Positions 5,664 through 5,735 of a stretch of 5,735 nt of DNA are shown here, one piece after another (within the stretch, counting starts at the first letter, position 1; each line of letters opens with the position of its first letter). Source of the DNA: an uncultured bacterium (GTDB taxonomy: Bacteria > Bacteroidota > Bacteroidia > Bacteroidales > JACABE01); contig CAIWDQ010000262.1 of NCBI GenBank assembly GCA_903911455.1, forward strand, positions 1 to 5,735, given 5' to 3'. Made by a program: the position numbers and the translations under genes. The notes under the pieces were generated by a model. That model was not told where the DNA came from. It saw only the letters and a program-made list of their open reading frames with translations, and made no database searches.

Positions 5664-5735
5664 TACTTTGAAATTTTTAAATGACATTAGTAAGCTTCCG
5701 AAGACTACTTTGAAATTTTAAAACGCAATAAGTAA
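5664..5735. repeat. Two imperfect direct repeats with a 42-bp period, running to the window edge
   Basis: The 30-base segments at 5664-5693 and 5706-5735 match at 25 of 30 positions without gaps. The first 14 bases, TACTTTGAAATTTT, are identical. The second copy ends exactly at the window edge, so more copies could follow. The 12-base spacer contains CTTCCGAAG (5695-5703), the centre of an imperfect inverted repeat spanning 5689-5709. Confidence 0.65.

Larger units (their letters stand above)
5474..5735. other. Intergenic region with no supported gene
   Basis: I find no convincing gene here. The short open stretches on the minus strand overlap the promoter or lack a start codon. What the region does hold is a sigma-54-like element (5565-5581) and a direct repeat at the right edge (5664-5735). 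Confidence 0.6.

Noticed and set aside
5654..5735. 8-bp inverted repeat TTACTTAT (5654-5661) and ATAAGTAA (5728-5735) as ends of a small mobile element
   Set aside because: It is short and AT-rich, there is no transposase or target duplication, and the right arm touches the window edge so it cannot be extended.

Overview
The window looks like chromosomal DNA from a member of the Bacteroidota, probably of a Bacteroidales-like lineage that carries a type IX secretion system (T9SS). The evidence is AT-rich DNA with A/T-rich leaders and no clear Shine-Dalgarno sites, -7 promoter elements of the TAnnTTTG type, a DUF5683 protein, a long multi-membrane-segment signal peptidase I, and a protein ending in a T9SS type A sorting domain. 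I cannot place it to genus.

Bases 1-3445 hold four tightly spaced plus-strand genes, probably one operon: a DUF5683 envelope protein (5' end probably outside the window), dapB (lysine/diaminopimelate synthesis), lepB (signal peptidase I) and a cytosolic cyclophilin-type prolyl isomerase. Gaps are 24, 68 and 27 bases. A hairpin terminator at 3472-3503 closes the unit. From general recall, DUF5683, dapB and lepB are commonly neighbours in this phylum, so this is a housekeeping block rather than an accessory island.

Bases 3504-3746 form a long leader region with a 13-bp dyad, a -7 promoter element and a small leader hairpin. It precedes a monocistronic outer-membrane beta-barrel protein (3747-4430). 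A perfect 12-bp hairpin at 4454-4481 lies between this gene and a convergent minus-strand gene (4523-5416), and probably terminates both. The minus-strand gene encodes a secreted protein with a T9SS C-terminal domain and no function I can name. Its promoter, TTG-N19-TAtcTTTG, fits the phylum consensus and fixes its start at 5416. A sigma-54-like element lies further upstream.

Bases 5474-5735 contain no gene I can support. They hold the sigma-54-like site and, at the right edge, two copies of a roughly 30-bp sequence with a 42-bp period. Heptameric AATTANN repeats lie next to both terminators.

Three products (the DUF5683, beta-barrel and T9SS proteins) carry export signals that a LepB-type peptidase would be expected to remove. 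I found no mobile element, CRISPR array, RNA gene or clear defence or biosynthetic system. The points most worth checking are in the intergenic DNA.
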